64,000 bases of DNA from Limonium bicolor (lineage: Eukaryota; Streptophyta; Magnoliopsida; Caryophyllales; Plumbaginaceae), in assembly GCA_023374045.1 (NCBI GenBank), contig JAIOTZ010000242.1, positions 1 to 64,000 of the forward strand, in the 5' to 3' direction. A program made the translations under genes and the position numbers. Each line of letters begins with the position of its first letter. Position 1 is the stretch's first letter. Shown piece by piece: positions 12,618 through 25,012 of this stretch. The notes beneath the pieces are model-generated. The model saw nothing but the letters and a program-made list of their open reading frames with translations, did no database searches and was not told where the DNA came from.

Positions 12618-12745
12618 GTGACCACTTGTAGGGAGTCTCAGGAATCATTCAACCCTGACGGGGTCAGCATCAGTGTTGAACTATCCTTCCACTCAATTTG
12701 TGTTTGGTTTTCCCTGATCTGACCAGGATCAAGTTCGACCTCCCA
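12618..12745 (-). repeat. Conserved noncoding block, copy in element B
   Basis: This copy begins GTGACCACTTGTAGGGAGT and shares most of its length with 18752-18880 (C) and 2116-2243 (A). In B it sits upstream of the integrase remnant, whereas in A and C it lies between the second polypurine tract and the LTR, so its position is not conserved. Confidence 0.7.
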
Positions 12746-13537
12746 CGTCAAATATCAAACAACCACATAATTATCATTTTCCAGATTTTATCTTATCAAA
12801 CTTTTTGACGTGGTAATTACTACATGTACATTTTCCTTGACTGTTATACAACCATTCCAATAACTGTTATAACCTATACTTGAATCTAGTGTATTACCAA
12901 AATCCCCGGAACCATATTCCTTGATCAACTCATCAAGCGGGGAAGCCAGTTTTTCCTCTTGGCATAAAAGGTAAATTCTTATTAAAACATCTAGGCATAT
13001 ACTATCCAATAATTATATTCATCAGTCATTTGGCTCTTAAACCCATCATACAACCAATAAATTCAGTTATGGACTTGGATACCTTAGAGTACATTCTTCT
13101 CTTTAAAAGGCTTATCTAATATTTAGCTTTTCAGGGTTTGATTATTGCCTATACTTTGGTTATCATCACTTGGAGCAAAGACAGTCCTAGTTATTACTAA
13201 ATTTGGGATAAGACTCAAAGGAAAAGTTTTCATAACTCGCTCAACAATTACAGTTCCATAAAGTATTATTTCCTTCACCTTAAAGCTTAGCCTTTTCTTT
13301 TTCCATCTAACTCCATGAATCAGGTGAACCATATGTTCAGCCTAGGTTAAGTATCTCTTAATATTAGTACCACCTCACTAAGGGTTTCCAGTTTGAATCC
13401 TACGGTTTGGTAACAGGACAATCAAAGCTTATTGTTTGTTTCTATCTCTTAGAAACGTGGTTAATCCACAAGCTCAATGACCTCCAAAAATAGATCGATT
13501 AGGTGTATCAAATAAAGGATTTAGAATCACAGGGATT

Positions 13538-13542
13538 AGTAT
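13538..13542. repeat. Target-site duplication AGTAT of element C (left)
   Basis: AGTAT directly precedes the TGTAAC start of element C and is repeated at 27447-27451 after its TTTCA end. A perfect 5-bp duplication is typical of LTR-retrotransposon integration. Confidence 0.95.
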
Positions 13543-13632
13543 TGTAACCCCCTTCCAACAATAACACCTTACAATAAACTGCAGCGGAAAACAACCTCAT
13601 CACACTTACTTATCTCGTTGGTGTTACACGCC

Positions 13633-13654
13633 GTTAGCCACCCTCGTGGCTAAC
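13633..13654 (-). other. Conserved LTR hairpin, element C left copy
   Basis: GTTAGCCAC and GTGGCTAAC form a perfect 9-bp stem with loop CCTC, flanked by GCC and AAGGC. Confidence 0.8.
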
Positions 13655-15447
13655 AAGGCTAATACATACACATTGTACCGGTCTGATGGGCTAAATTCCC
13701 GAGCGACTACACCTTACTATCCCTTTCCATTAACACAACAACAACATACACCTTCCAACTATACCGAGTATTTATAACTATTGCCGATTACAATTTCGGT
13801 CTTCTACACCTACTGTATATATACAACATAAACGATTACCCATGTACAATGACTACCCCCCGTCCTACTCTCGAACGGCTTCCAGCTCCTCGTACCTGAA
13901 ATAGGAAAAGAAGAGAAAGGGTGGCCCCCAAGGGGCTCAGCACCTTTGCTGGTATGGTAATCCCGCAGCCCACATGCTACCAGGCCACGCACAACTAATT
14001 GTCGTCTTAACATGCGGTTGATTATTTTTAAATCTTACATGCAACTGTAAACACACAACACACAATCATTTCGCCTCAACGGGCTCAACAAACGGATAAT
14101 ATATCCTTACTTAATAAGTCACTCAAGGTATTCAATATCCCTAGAGTGTTCCTCCTCTAATGGAGCTACTTCCTTAACAGACGACACTTACCCTTAAATC
14201 GGGTTAACCTTAAACACCTCTTTTCTCAAACTGGGATTCATATCCATGATCCACATACTCCACATTTTAAACAACATATACTACACTACATAACAACACT
14301 TAACAACACTTTGCACGTTTCCATGTGCACAACATAACACCGCAATAGATATTGCATCACAACAAAGATACATAACATAACGGGTATGGTCCTCTTAGGA
14401 ACCGACCCAAACATTGTTAATACACTGGTGAGCCTAGAGAATGTTGCCAGTCTCATTATAAGCTCGTTACATACTCGTTACCGTCTCTCGTTAAATGAAC
14501 GGTTAACTTAACACAAGGTGTCTCGGTATAGTGATCCAAGCACACCGAAACAAACATAACAATAGTATGCCCCTGTGGCCCGACGTGAGTCAGTAATAGC
14601 CTTGGTTAAGCTAAAGGGAAGGTTGGGAACCAAATTGGAAAACAACCATAACATACAGAGAGGATCGAACCTGCTATGACAACGACCCCCATACTCACAC
14701 GCGTGGCCGGAACAGACCGGACTCCTCATTCCCCCCATTAGCACTTGTCAGAAGTTCGTCATTGAACTTAGTTAAACAATCACAACATTGGGTTAAGTCT
14801 TGTTAGACACACAAGGGAAGGGAGAGTTGTACATTCACATATAAACATCACACACAAACATCACATATCCAACTCACGCATAGCCGTGGTTAGAACGTTC
14901 CTTAGGTCGGAAACGTTATTACCGGATACCGTTCTCTTACGTTTCCTAATAGTGGTTAACTAGCCCTTCAAGCGCATTAGAGGTTACCGGTATCGGCACG
15001 TAAACATACAATAACAATAACGACTGTAAACTCGTTTCATGATTTATATCATAATGTGGCAAACATACAGAAAAGCACATTGGCATACAAGCCGGTGTAA
15101 TCCGGTAGGACACAGGTTGCAAGAAAACCATACCTGTCACCGGAGTCCACTTTATCATGTCCATTAATGTACCTCGAGCAATTCTCGAACAACTGTTAAC
15201 ATCACATGTTTTTTATTAACATCGGGGTTTGCTTGATTATTTAACGTCTAATGCTTAACTTTCCCCGTTAACTTAGTTACATAACTTTGCATTTTAACTT
15301 TTTACTTTTACATTTTGATACAACTTTTCATCATCCACTTAATTGCCATTTAAAACTCACCTAACATGTCCTTAACAACCTTATAACATCATTACCTATC
15401 AATCCCCATCATCACATATCATTTCATAACCTTAAACCATGTTTTTT

Positions 15448-15620
15448 GGTCCGACCGGACTTACCCAAGTCCGGTCGATTCCAGAACACTTTTCCGTCAA
15501 AATTTTTCTACTCCGACCGGACTTGTAAGTCCGGTCCTATGTCCGTTCCATTCCAGAAACTAATTCCCACAGGGTAAACTGGGCCCGACCGAACTTGCAA
15601 GTCCGGTCGCAAGTCCGGTC
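15448..15620. repeat. Three GGTCCGACCGGACTT hairpin units, C left LTR
   Basis: Units begin near 15448, 15511 and 15583. Each carries a (G)ACCG(G/A)ACTT arm answered by AAGTCCGGTC after a short loop, and ATTCCAGAA is shared between spacers. The array is kept in the other LTR at 24841-25012. Confidence 0.85.
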
Positions 15621-18058
15621 TGCCCCAGATCTTTGTTTTCCTTTTTACATTCAACTCCAAACTTCACCTCATATATCCTAGTATACCCTAACCTCATTTA
15701 GGCACATCAAACACACCTTTATCCATGTGCTAAACTCTTTAAATCACTCACCAAACCATTTTATCATTCACAAACTTCTCACAAAATTCCTAGCACTTGG
15801 AATGTTTTCTCCTTAGGATTTCTAGGTGGTATTTCACCTATAATGACCACTACACTAAAATGCTTCTTCACCTTCATAACATCATCTCCCAAGCATCTCC
15901 TCTTACTAGCCAAATCCCCTTTTCACAACTTCTTGGATTCCTTTCTCAAAACCTTACCTAAACATCATTTCTTCCTTGTACATCAACATTCCTAAACCTT
16001 AAACAAACTTCTCCAAGACTTAAATACATCCTCAAAACACACATTGAATTCCTAGAACTTCCAAGATAACACCTAAATTCTTGCATCACTCTAAATCACC
16101 TTAGTACATGTTTTCTTCTCAAGTAAACATTTATTCGCCTTTAACACTTCCTAGTTCACCAAGACCATTTAAAACACTTAGAACTTCTCACACATTTTCC
16201 CAAATTTGACCATAGCTTCTCTTGTATATACTCACATCCAAACACTTAGGTTTTTACCTTATTTCACTCAAGAACACCTAAAATCCATCAAGAACATTTT
16301 TTTACACACAAACTTCACACATCAAGCACTACATCACAATATAGTGCATAACTTAAATTGCTTGGCACTTAGGCCCTTAAATAACATGGCTCTTAGGCCC
16401 TTAAATTGCATAACCTTAAACACTGAATTTCCCACATAAGTAATGCCTTTGACCTGCAAATACACCCAACAATACATATGCCCTTAATAAACTCCTTGAG
16501 AGCAATTTACTAGCTCATTCACCATTGGCTCCTTAGGTATTTTATTAAGCATATCAAGCTCATTTTCCTAAGGCATTTAAACCACATTAAGATAGCATAT
16601 TTACCTCTTTTTCCTCCCAAATTTCTTTCTTGTTTCCTTACAAAACCGGTAAGGCATCTGGTTCCTTGCCAACTACTAAACATTATACAAACAACATAAT
16701 GAGTATTCAAGCTTTAAGCTCCATCTCATTGTAAACCCTAGGTTTACATTATTTCAAAACATTAATGTAGTTGTTTTACCTTAATCTTTGAAGGGTGTTT
16801 GAATATCTATGAAGAGAGGACTCCACCTAGTCCTTGAAAGATTCAAATGGAGCTAGAACAAAGCAACACAAGGAGCTCCATCAATGAATATTTTCGGTCA
16901 CACACAAAACATGGAGGAAACTTGATTTTTCTTTGAGATTCCTTACCTAGGAGCAAAGGAGATCAATAATATGTGGAAACAAGCTCAAGCTCCTTCAATG
17001 GTGGAACTCCATGGCACCAAAATGGGGCTCTTGAAGTTTTGAGAAGATAGAAATGAAGAGCTTGATGAGAGGAAGAGAATGGTGGTGTTTGTTTTTTATT
17101 TGGTTAAGTGAGTCATGAGATATTGACAATGGAAGATGGTGAAATGGTGCTGGTGCTGTAGCTTCACCGTGAGAACAGAAGGAAGAAAGGTAGAAGAAGG
17201 CTTAGAAACCGTGTGAAATGAAGGAGGAAGGGAGAAATGAGATTGGTTTTGCTTTTAAGGATATTTATACTTAAAGCAAATAGTAACCTATGAGTCACCT
17301 TTATTTACTTAACAAGTTAACATGTTTGGTGACTCATTACTACCAAAAACCGGCCCCCTTATTATTAGAAGGGTATTATAGTCTTTGTTGACCAATTTAA
17401 TTACTTATAACATTATATGTTACAAACTAGCTTATAAAAATCACTATTCACTAAAACAAGGCACATAGAAGTGAAATTTTTGATTTCCCATTGATATAGC
17501 CACCCAAATGTGATACTATATAGTACACATGTTAATTAAAGAGTAATGATGGACATTTAGCCATTCAAAACTCATTTACAAGACAATTTTTCAAAAACGT
17601 GCTTTAAGACTCCTTAAAGCACATTTTGTGTTTTAACTTGTTTTCAAGCTTGGTTTTCTTTGGTAATTGATTTAATATGTTCATTAACATATTTATAAAG
17701 TATAGGTATGACCATTAGGTCTTATACACATTTATCCCAAGCTTAGAGCACATTTTTGCTCATATTGACTTTAAGGTATTTTCTTGTGTTTTATTTGGTT
17801 TAACTGTCCACCAAAGTTTCCTAAGGACTTATTTAGCCCTATCAAATCATAATTAAATGTTATCAAGTCTTGGTAGGCTCTTTGGGTCCTAACCAAGCTC
17901 ACTCATAGCTTAGAGCATGTTTTTGCTCAAACTGTGTCTTAGTGCTTTATTGTGTTTTACTATGGTTTAAGTTGTACACTAACGTTTCTAAGGCACTTTT
18001 AGCCTTTATATAACATAGTTTGATATTTAAACCACATATCAAGGTTTGGGGTATTTCA

Positions 18059-18074
18059 ATCTACCCCCCTTAAA
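18059..18074 (-). other. Polypurine tract 1 of element C
   Basis: The minus strand reads TTAAGGGGGGTAGAT next to the LTR start TGAAATACC, identical to the tract of element A. Confidence 0.85.
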
Positions 18075-18174
18075 AGAACTTCATCCTCGAAGTTTACACT
18101 TCCCTCACATCTTGGATTAGAATACGGGGATTTCTTATAGAGGTAAAACTTCCATAACCAAATACACTTTACAT

Positions 18175-18440
18175 CACAACCTCGGACTTAATGGTCCGGG
18201 CAACACATTCACATCCATACATAACATAACATATTCACATGATAACCTCGGACTCAATGGTCCGGGTATCTTAACAACATTTACACATACATAACAACCC
18301 CTTGGACTCACTGGTCTCGGGTAACATCACAACATTTGGACACATAGGTCCCCATAACATAACAGTCTTTAGACACTTAGGTCTATGTAACACAACACAT
18401 TTAGACTCATAGGTCTCAATAGCATACGCTTTAGGAACTC
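18175..18440. repeat. Tandem GGACTCA-type repeats in element C
   Basis: Imperfect units containing GGACTYAATGGTCCGGG, then degenerate GGACACATAGGTCCC and AGACTCATAGGTCTC versions, recur about every 50-60 bp with TAACATA-rich spacers. Most units are short palindromes (GGAC...GTCC, AGAC...GTCT). The block occupies the same part of the element as the tandem repeats of B at 10883-11065. Confidence 0.7.
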
Positions 18441-18751
18441 AAGGTCAGATAATATTTATTACACATACCACACAACATGTCATAGCATGTATAACAATCA
18501 AAAATATCTTTTACATACACACTGTGATCCCGCAGAACCCGGTCGCGATGGACACCTTCCGTCCCCGTGCCTTTGGGAGATTAAAACAATCACTTAAGTT
18601 TAAAATTTCCTTGTGAGGTTAAGTAAGAAGACTTTAATTATGTAAAGTATCCATCAACGTTTTATAAATACCAATTTAAAATCCTTTTGAAAACACACAC
18701 AACTCCAAGTCCAACTTAAGCTCTTTGCTTCATTTCTTAGCGTGGTTATTT

Positions 18752-18880
18752 GTGACCACTTATAGGGAGTTTCAAGAGTCATCCAACCCTGATGTGATCA
18801 GCATCAGTGTTGAACTATCCTTCCACCCCAATTTGTGTTCGGCTTCCCTTGATCACATGCAAATCAAGTTCCACCTCCCA
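18752..18880 (-). repeat. Conserved noncoding block, copy in element C
   Basis: It matches 12618-12745 (B) and 2116-2243 (A), including GATCAGCATCAGTGTTGAAC. The short plus-strand frame across it is not conserved among copies. Confidence 0.75.
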
Positions 18881-19389
18881 CTTCATTTCAAGCATCAAGC
18901 AATCACTCATTTCCATTTTCTATCTTTTAAATCTTCTAATCATGATCATCAGTCTCCAAGGATAGAACTCCGTCCATCAGTTTACCGCCATTCGCTTTAA
19001 TCATGTTGCCGGGATCTTATTCTCATAGGTTCTATGTCGGTTTCATACCCTCTCATGTATCACTATAAAGTATATATATATATATATACACATATATTTT
19101 ATCAAAATACAACACCTGGTTTTACATTTATACACTGTCGGGCTCTTGTTCCCCCGGGAGTTTTCTACTCCCCACACTTGTACTATCACACACAACTGCT
19201 AACAAATACACACACTTTATCACAATGGTATTCGCATCTTCTGTGCGCAATTACCACAATTAAACCATGAATGAATGTGTATGTTTACGTAACACACACA
19301 CCAATCATCAAAACAATAATTTTGTGCTATGCACAATAAGTAATCACATCTACGTACACTTGTACGGTAATATACACTAAGTGGTTTTC

Positions 19390-19412
19390 GCTCTACCCCC
19401 CTACCCTAAAAG
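19390..19412 (-). other. Second polypurine-tract copy in element C
   Basis: GCTCTACCCCCCTACCCTAAAAGG with a following ATTACGCCCACGTAAT lies 1.33 kb inside the LTR-adjacent tract, at nearly the same distance as in element A. Confidence 0.7.
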
Positions 19413-21626
19413 GGATTACGCCCACGTAATCAATCACTAAACATTGGCTTAAATGTTCTGCCGTCGTGAAGTATCTTAACTTCCACGCGGTCTATTACAC
19501 AATGGGTTCTGATTAGAGGATCTTAACCATATTGGCGGTTTAGTTCCTAAACCAAGAATTCTCATTGGAGTTTGTTTAAACTCTTAGTTGGTTTCGATTC
19601 TGGCCTGTTAGGCTGCTAGGCGTTAATAATTAGCCATTCACTCATGTTCACCATGCATATTCAACACTTGAATCGCTGGCTCACTAGTTTCTGCTGCGAA
19701 ACTTTAATAACTGTAGAGCTTAATTGCCCCCTTTTGTTATTCTTACTGTATCGTACATCCCCAATTGTCGCCTTCATCTTGGTAACAATGGTTTCTCAAC
19801 CGACGCGTGGTATCTCTTACCGTTAGCGAATTCGGTGAGTTATACACTTTCTATCCACTTCCATAACAATTTACTGTGTATACCACTATGTATTTCACAA
19901 TGATTGACTTGTTCCCTTCCGACTTACTGTCGGTTGAGATTGAGCTACTACCTAGTGTGTAGTGCTCTCTCAGCTATTTCCAACATTTGGGGTATATTCC
20001 ATACCGATATTTGACAGTTAGTGCTACTGTAGTCACTTACTGTTAATCATGTCTCCACATTTGGTTTTGTACAAGTACTCTTTTATTGGTGTGGTCTTGC
20101 ATTTCCTATGCATCAGCCATTATAACATTATTGCTTCACAATTAACATGTTTCCAATTCCTGGCTATCTCACTCGTTCATTACTGCGCAAGTGCAATACC
20201 AAAACACTTAGTCATACAGAGTGCAGAGGCGTAAACTCTTGACAGTAAATCCCTTATGCGATTCGCCATGGAATTCACACTGAGTTTCCTTATCACATAG
20301 TACCGACCATTGGCTTATTGCCCAGTCTGTGTATCATCACTTGCTTGCATGTCCATTGAGTTTTAACTCATAACGGGTCTTATCTGCCACATCATTATTC
20401 AACAACACTTATACAACGGTCGCTTACTGCGCACCGTGCTTATTGTATAACACTAACTTACATGGTATTTATTGTCACATTAACTTCCACACATATACTT
20501 ACATCATTCGTATTATGGTTCATCACTCATTTGGATGGCTACTGAATGCTCCTTGAGCATCGATCATTCGAGTCATAAGCCGGCATTATTCAGCTCGGTG
20601 TTTCACTTTATACACACATGTTACTAAGCTAACTGCTCTCTTTCAATAACAATATGGTCAATCCTTAACTTATTTCTTGGGCTTGATACACATAACTACC
20701 GCTCCTGCGGTCTCACAATATCGAGAGGTATCCCCACTCTTAATGCAGTGGTTCATTTGCCACTCTATTCACTTATACAACATAAACTTCTGCAATCGGT
20801 CTAACTTATATAACATATCTTGCTTATGGCCTATAAGCCTTATTTGCCTTGAGCTGCGCTCATTATAGGCTGTCCACACATATGTGCTTCTCTGTACAAT
20901 ATTACATGGTTTGGATGTTATATTTAGCTCCATGACAAGGTCGTTGCATTCCGTTTCCTTTCATGGGATGCCCCTTAGGATTGTCAGTCCGTCTCCTGAC
21001 AACTTATGTCTAAACTGGGTGTTAGTTTCAACCCTTGTGTTTCTGTCATGTCATTTTGTGCCATTATTGTTGATGTAAACCCCTTCGAGGATTGCTCCTG
21101 GGTGTTGCTAAGTTATTCCATCACATCTGGCTTACACTTATTGGTATATTCGGTTAGCCACGCCGTTTGCGTTCTTAACTGGTTTATTATCTTCTTCTGT
21201 GAAGATCAACATTTCCTGGTATTGTAGGTATTCATTCTGGGAGTTTCATCCCGTTCATTGCACATTAATGTGTCCACATTAGGCATCTGCCTTGCCATGC
21301 ACAGGCTGGGTCTCGTTCCAGCTATCATGTTTATCCCTGAGGATCCTTAAGACGTATACGATGTCTTTACATTACATTTAGTGCACTTCGCACCTCCTGA
21401 CTCTTAAACATTTCCTTGAAAGGAATTCACTAATCCTTTTAGTCTCGTTAACTTAACTGAGTTCCTTAGCTTCAACTATTCCTTGTAATCCTTAGCTCTT
21501 GTTTGATTTATACTGCTGACCGTAGACGGAGTCGACTACCTCCCGTGTTTCGGACTCCACCCGTATACATATATGGGTTATCATACTGATACATTACTAC
21601 TTACCCAACTAACCTATAAGTAGGTC

Positions 21627-21740
21627 TGTCGGGCCCACATGCTCCTATCGGAGTGCGGTCGTCCCACAACACAGTTGGTACACTTGTAGTGTCCGTCACA
21701 CGCCTAGGTGAAGTATTCTGTTGTCAACTCCCTTATACTG
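21627..21740 (-). repeat. Conserved leader block with small hairpin, element C
   Basis: Homologous to 5166-5270 in A, with GGAGTGCGGTCGTCCCAC and CACACGCCTAGGTGAAGTAT conserved exactly and a CTCC/GGAG stem with a different loop. It lies about 1.3 kb downstream of the primer site in sense. Confidence 0.65.
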
Positions 21741-22935
21741 TCCCGTGACAATATTCATTCCTTGCTTCCCGAACTTAATCGAGGGAAAGTTTATCCACTG
21801 TTGTATCTTATCATCTGCCCTTGGTTTTACTGGTTTGGTTTAAAAGAAGGTTGGAAAGAAGTGTTGGTTTGAAAGAAAATCTGGTTTTGAAAAGAAAAGG
21901 GTTTGAATAAATCTGGGTTTGAAAGAAAATTTTCATGGTTTCACAACATCTTCTTACCTTAGCCAAGTCTAGCTTCTTGCTGACTGGTGTACTTACAATC
22001 ACAGAGGTTAGGCTATTAAGCCCTTCCACGGTTACAATGATCTCACTTAACTTCATGGTACTTCACCAAGTACTTCGTAGTGGTTATAAATTTCCCGAAC
22101 AGCCCTGTTATAGCAGCACTTGTTACGGCAAGTGCGCCATACTAACTGGCTATCGGTTTAACACATACCAGTTGTGGTATTGTTTTTACCCATACTGTCA
22201 TCAGTGGCCTTGTTGGCCCTCACTGATCTTACTGCCTTGATAATAACTCTTCTTGGTGACTTCTCACTGTCTTCACATGATAACCATTAACTAGGGTGTT
22301 TCCCATTCTGGGAGACCCCTTTTTCTTTTATTGCTTCCTCTTCGTAGCCCGTTCCACCCATTTGTTGTGGTTACTGAGACTGGTCTCTTGTTTGGGCACT
22401 ACGTTGCAGTTCCTTTGTCAGTTGGTATACCGTTGGTGTTTCATTTATCAACTGTGGTTCCGTAGACACTTGTCTCGGGTGTTATTAATCCATTTCTTGC
22501 CTGTTGCACGGTAGGTGCGTTGCAAGCTGGTTATTCTCGACTGCTCTGCATGTCGACCCAGGTTGTCGGAAATTCTATTCTCTTATACACAGAATTCTTC
22601 ATTCTTCGCTGTTAAATGTGGTTAACAATGTTCAGATGGTAACCGTCTCCGGGATTCCCAGTTTTCGGGATCTACCGTATGACAGGTTCTCCGTACCTTT
22701 AGAGGTACTTAATAACAGCCAGATCGGGTATTCCCGAGTATGAGAGGACTTTCATCTCCCTGGCGTTGTTTTCCAAGTTATAAAACAGGGATTGTGGAGG
22801 GCGGGTAGGATATTGTAGGTTCCCAGTACACACTGGTCGTTCCTATCTAGCGTATCTCTCACGCTATCACTCAACCCTTAACCCAAAGTACTTAAATCCT
22901 AACTCGGTACTTCCTAAGCTCGGTAATTCAGTCAT

Positions 22936-22955
22936 CAGAGCGATACTTCGCTCTG
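22936..22955 (-). other. Inverted repeat overlapping the primer site, element C
   Basis: CAGAGCGA and TCGCTCTG form a perfect 8-bp stem with loop TACT. The right arm is part of the primer site at 22950-22961. Confidence 0.75.
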
Positions 22956-22961
22956 ATACCA
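22950..22961 (-). other. Primer-binding site (initiator Met tRNA), element C
   Basis: The minus strand reads TGGTATCAGAGC, five bases from the LTR end at 22967. This sets the sense of the element as minus. Confidence 0.92.
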
Positions 22962-23060
22962 CTTTTTGTAACACCCCATCCAACAATAACACACTTACAA
23001 TAAACTGCAGCGGAAAACAACCAACTCGTCACATTACTTATCTCGTTGGTGTTACACGCC

Positions 23061-23082
23061 GTTAGCCACCCTCGTGGCTAAC
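23061..23082 (-). other. Conserved LTR hairpin, element C right copy
   Basis: Same GTTAGCCAC/GTGGCTAAC stem and CCTC loop as the left LTR, 94-115 nt from the sense 3' end of the LTR. It therefore lies in the transcribed R/U5 side. Confidence 0.8.
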
Positions 23083-24840
23083 AAGGCTAATACATACACA
23101 TTGTACCGGTCTGATGGCTAAATTCCCGAGCGACTACACCTTACTATCCCTTTCCATTAACCACAACAACAGACACCTTCCAACTATACCGAGTATTTAT
23201 AACTATTGCCGATTACAATTCGGTCTTACGACACCTACTGTATATATACAACATAAACGATTACCCATGTACAATGACTACCCCGTCCTACTCTCGAACG
23301 GCTTCCAGCTCCTCGTACCTGAAATAGGAAAAGAAGAGAAAGGGTGGGGCCCCCAAGGGCTCAGCACCTTGCTGGTATGGTAATCCCGCAGCCCGCATGC
23401 TACCGGGCCGCACAACTAATTGTCGTCTTACATGCGGTTGATTATTTTTAAATCTTACATGCAACTGTAAACACACAACACACTCATTTCGCCTCACGGG
23501 CTCAACAAACGGATAATATATCCTTACTTAATAAGTCACTCAGGATTCAATATCCTAGAGTGTTCCCCTCTAATGAGCTACTTCTTAACAGACGACACTT
23601 ACCCTTAAATCGGGTTAACTTAAACACCTCTTTTCTCAAACTGGATTATATCATGATCCACATACTCCACATTTTACAACATATAAACATACACTACATA
23701 ACAACACTTAACAAACACTTTGCACGTTTCCATGTGCACAACATAACACCGCAATAGATATTGCATCACAACAAAGATACATAACATAACGGTATGGTCC
23801 TCTTAGGAACCGACCCAAACATTGTTAATACACTGGTGAGCCTAGAGAATGTTGCCAGTCTCATTTAAGCTCGTTACATACTCGTTACCGTCTCGTTAAA
23901 TGAACGGTTAACTTAACACAAGGTGTCTGGATATAGTGATCCAAGCACACGAAACAAACATAACAATAGTATGCCCCTGTGGCCCGACGTGAGTCAGTAA
24001 TAGCCTTGGTTAAGCTAAAGGGAAGGTTGGGAACCAAATTGGAAAACAACCATAACATACAGAGAGGATCGAACCTGCTATGACAACGACCCCCATACTC
24101 ACACGCGTGGCCGGAACAGACCGGACTCCTCATTCCCCCCATTAGCACTTGTCAGAAGTTCGTCATTGAACTTAGTTAAACAATCACAACATTGGGTTAA
24201 GTCTTGTAGCACACAAGGGAAGGGAGAGTTGTACATTCACATAAACATCACACACAAACATCACATATCCAACTCACGATAGCCGTGGTTAGAACGTTCC
24301 TTAGGTCGGAAACGTTATTACCGGATACCGTTCTCTTACGTTTACCTAATAGTGGTTAACTAGCCCTTCAAGCGCATTAGAGGTTACCGGTATCGGCACG
24401 TAAACATACAAAACAATAACGACGTAACTCGTTTCATGATTTTATATCATAACGTGGCAAACATACAGAAAGCACATTGGCATACAAGCCGGTGTAATCC
24501 GGTAGGACACAGGTTGCAAGAAAACCATACTGTCACCGGAGTCCACTTTATCATGTCCATTAATGTACCTCGAGGCAATCTCGAACAACTGTTAACATCA
24601 CATGTGTTTTATTAACATCGGGGTTTGCTTGATTATTTAACGTCTAATGCTTAACTTTCCCGTTAACTTAGTTACATAACTTTGCATTTTAACTTGTTTT
24701 ACTTTTACATTTTGATACAACTTTTCATCCACTTAATTGCCATTTAAAACTCACCTAACATGTCCTTACAACCTTATAACATCATTACCTATCAATCCCC
24801 ATCATCACATATCATTTCATAACCTTAAACCATGTTTTTT

Positions 24841-25012
24841 GGTCCGACCGGACTTACCCAAGTCCGGTCGATTCCAGAACACTTTTCCGTCAAAATTTTT
24901 CTACTCCGACCGGACTTGTAAGTCCGGTCCTAGTCCGGTCCATTCCAGAAACTAATTCCCACAGGGTAAACTGGGCCCGACCGAACTTGCAAGTCCGGTC
25001 GCAAGTCCGGTC
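24841..25012. repeat. Three GGTCCGACCGGACTT hairpin units, C right LTR
   Basis: Collinear copy of the array at 15448-15620, with units near 24841, 24904 and 24974. Confidence 0.85.

Larger units (their letters stand above)
10880..13542 (-). mobile_element. Element B interior, left segment
   Basis: This is the downstream (sense 3') part of the interior of element B, exposed between nested insertions A (ends 10879) and C (starts 13543). It is joined to 27452-30564 once C and one AGTAT are removed. It holds the tandem repeat 10883-11065, a polypurine-tract copy, the broken integrase/chromodomain end, and a conserved noncoding block at 12618-12745. The stretch 11732-13542 has no recognisable pol coding on either strand. 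Confidence 0.8.
13543..18058 (-). mobile_element. Element C, left LTR (3' LTR in sense), 4516 bp
   Basis: It runs from TGTAACCCCC to GGGGTATTTCA and is nearly identical to 22967-27446; most differences are short indels. It ends at the polypurine tract 18059-18074. Inside are the conserved hairpin, three GACCGGACTT hairpin units and long pyrimidine-rich text. The frames of 60-80 codons are repeated in both LTRs but show no family signature. Confidence 0.95.
18059..22966 (-). mobile_element. Element C interior, noncoding (LARD-type)
   Basis: This is 4908 bp between near-identical LTRs. No frame on either strand exceeds about 100 codons and none shows gag or pol motifs. Sense runs from the primer site at 22950-22961 to the polypurine tract at 18059-18074. 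It is alignable with the interior of A over many stretches, including the leader (22660-22900 against 6230-6440). It contains a second polypurine tract, a conserved block and a tandem repeat. The element must rely on proteins supplied in trans. Near-identical LTRs show that it moved recently despite coding nothing. Confidence 0.88.
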
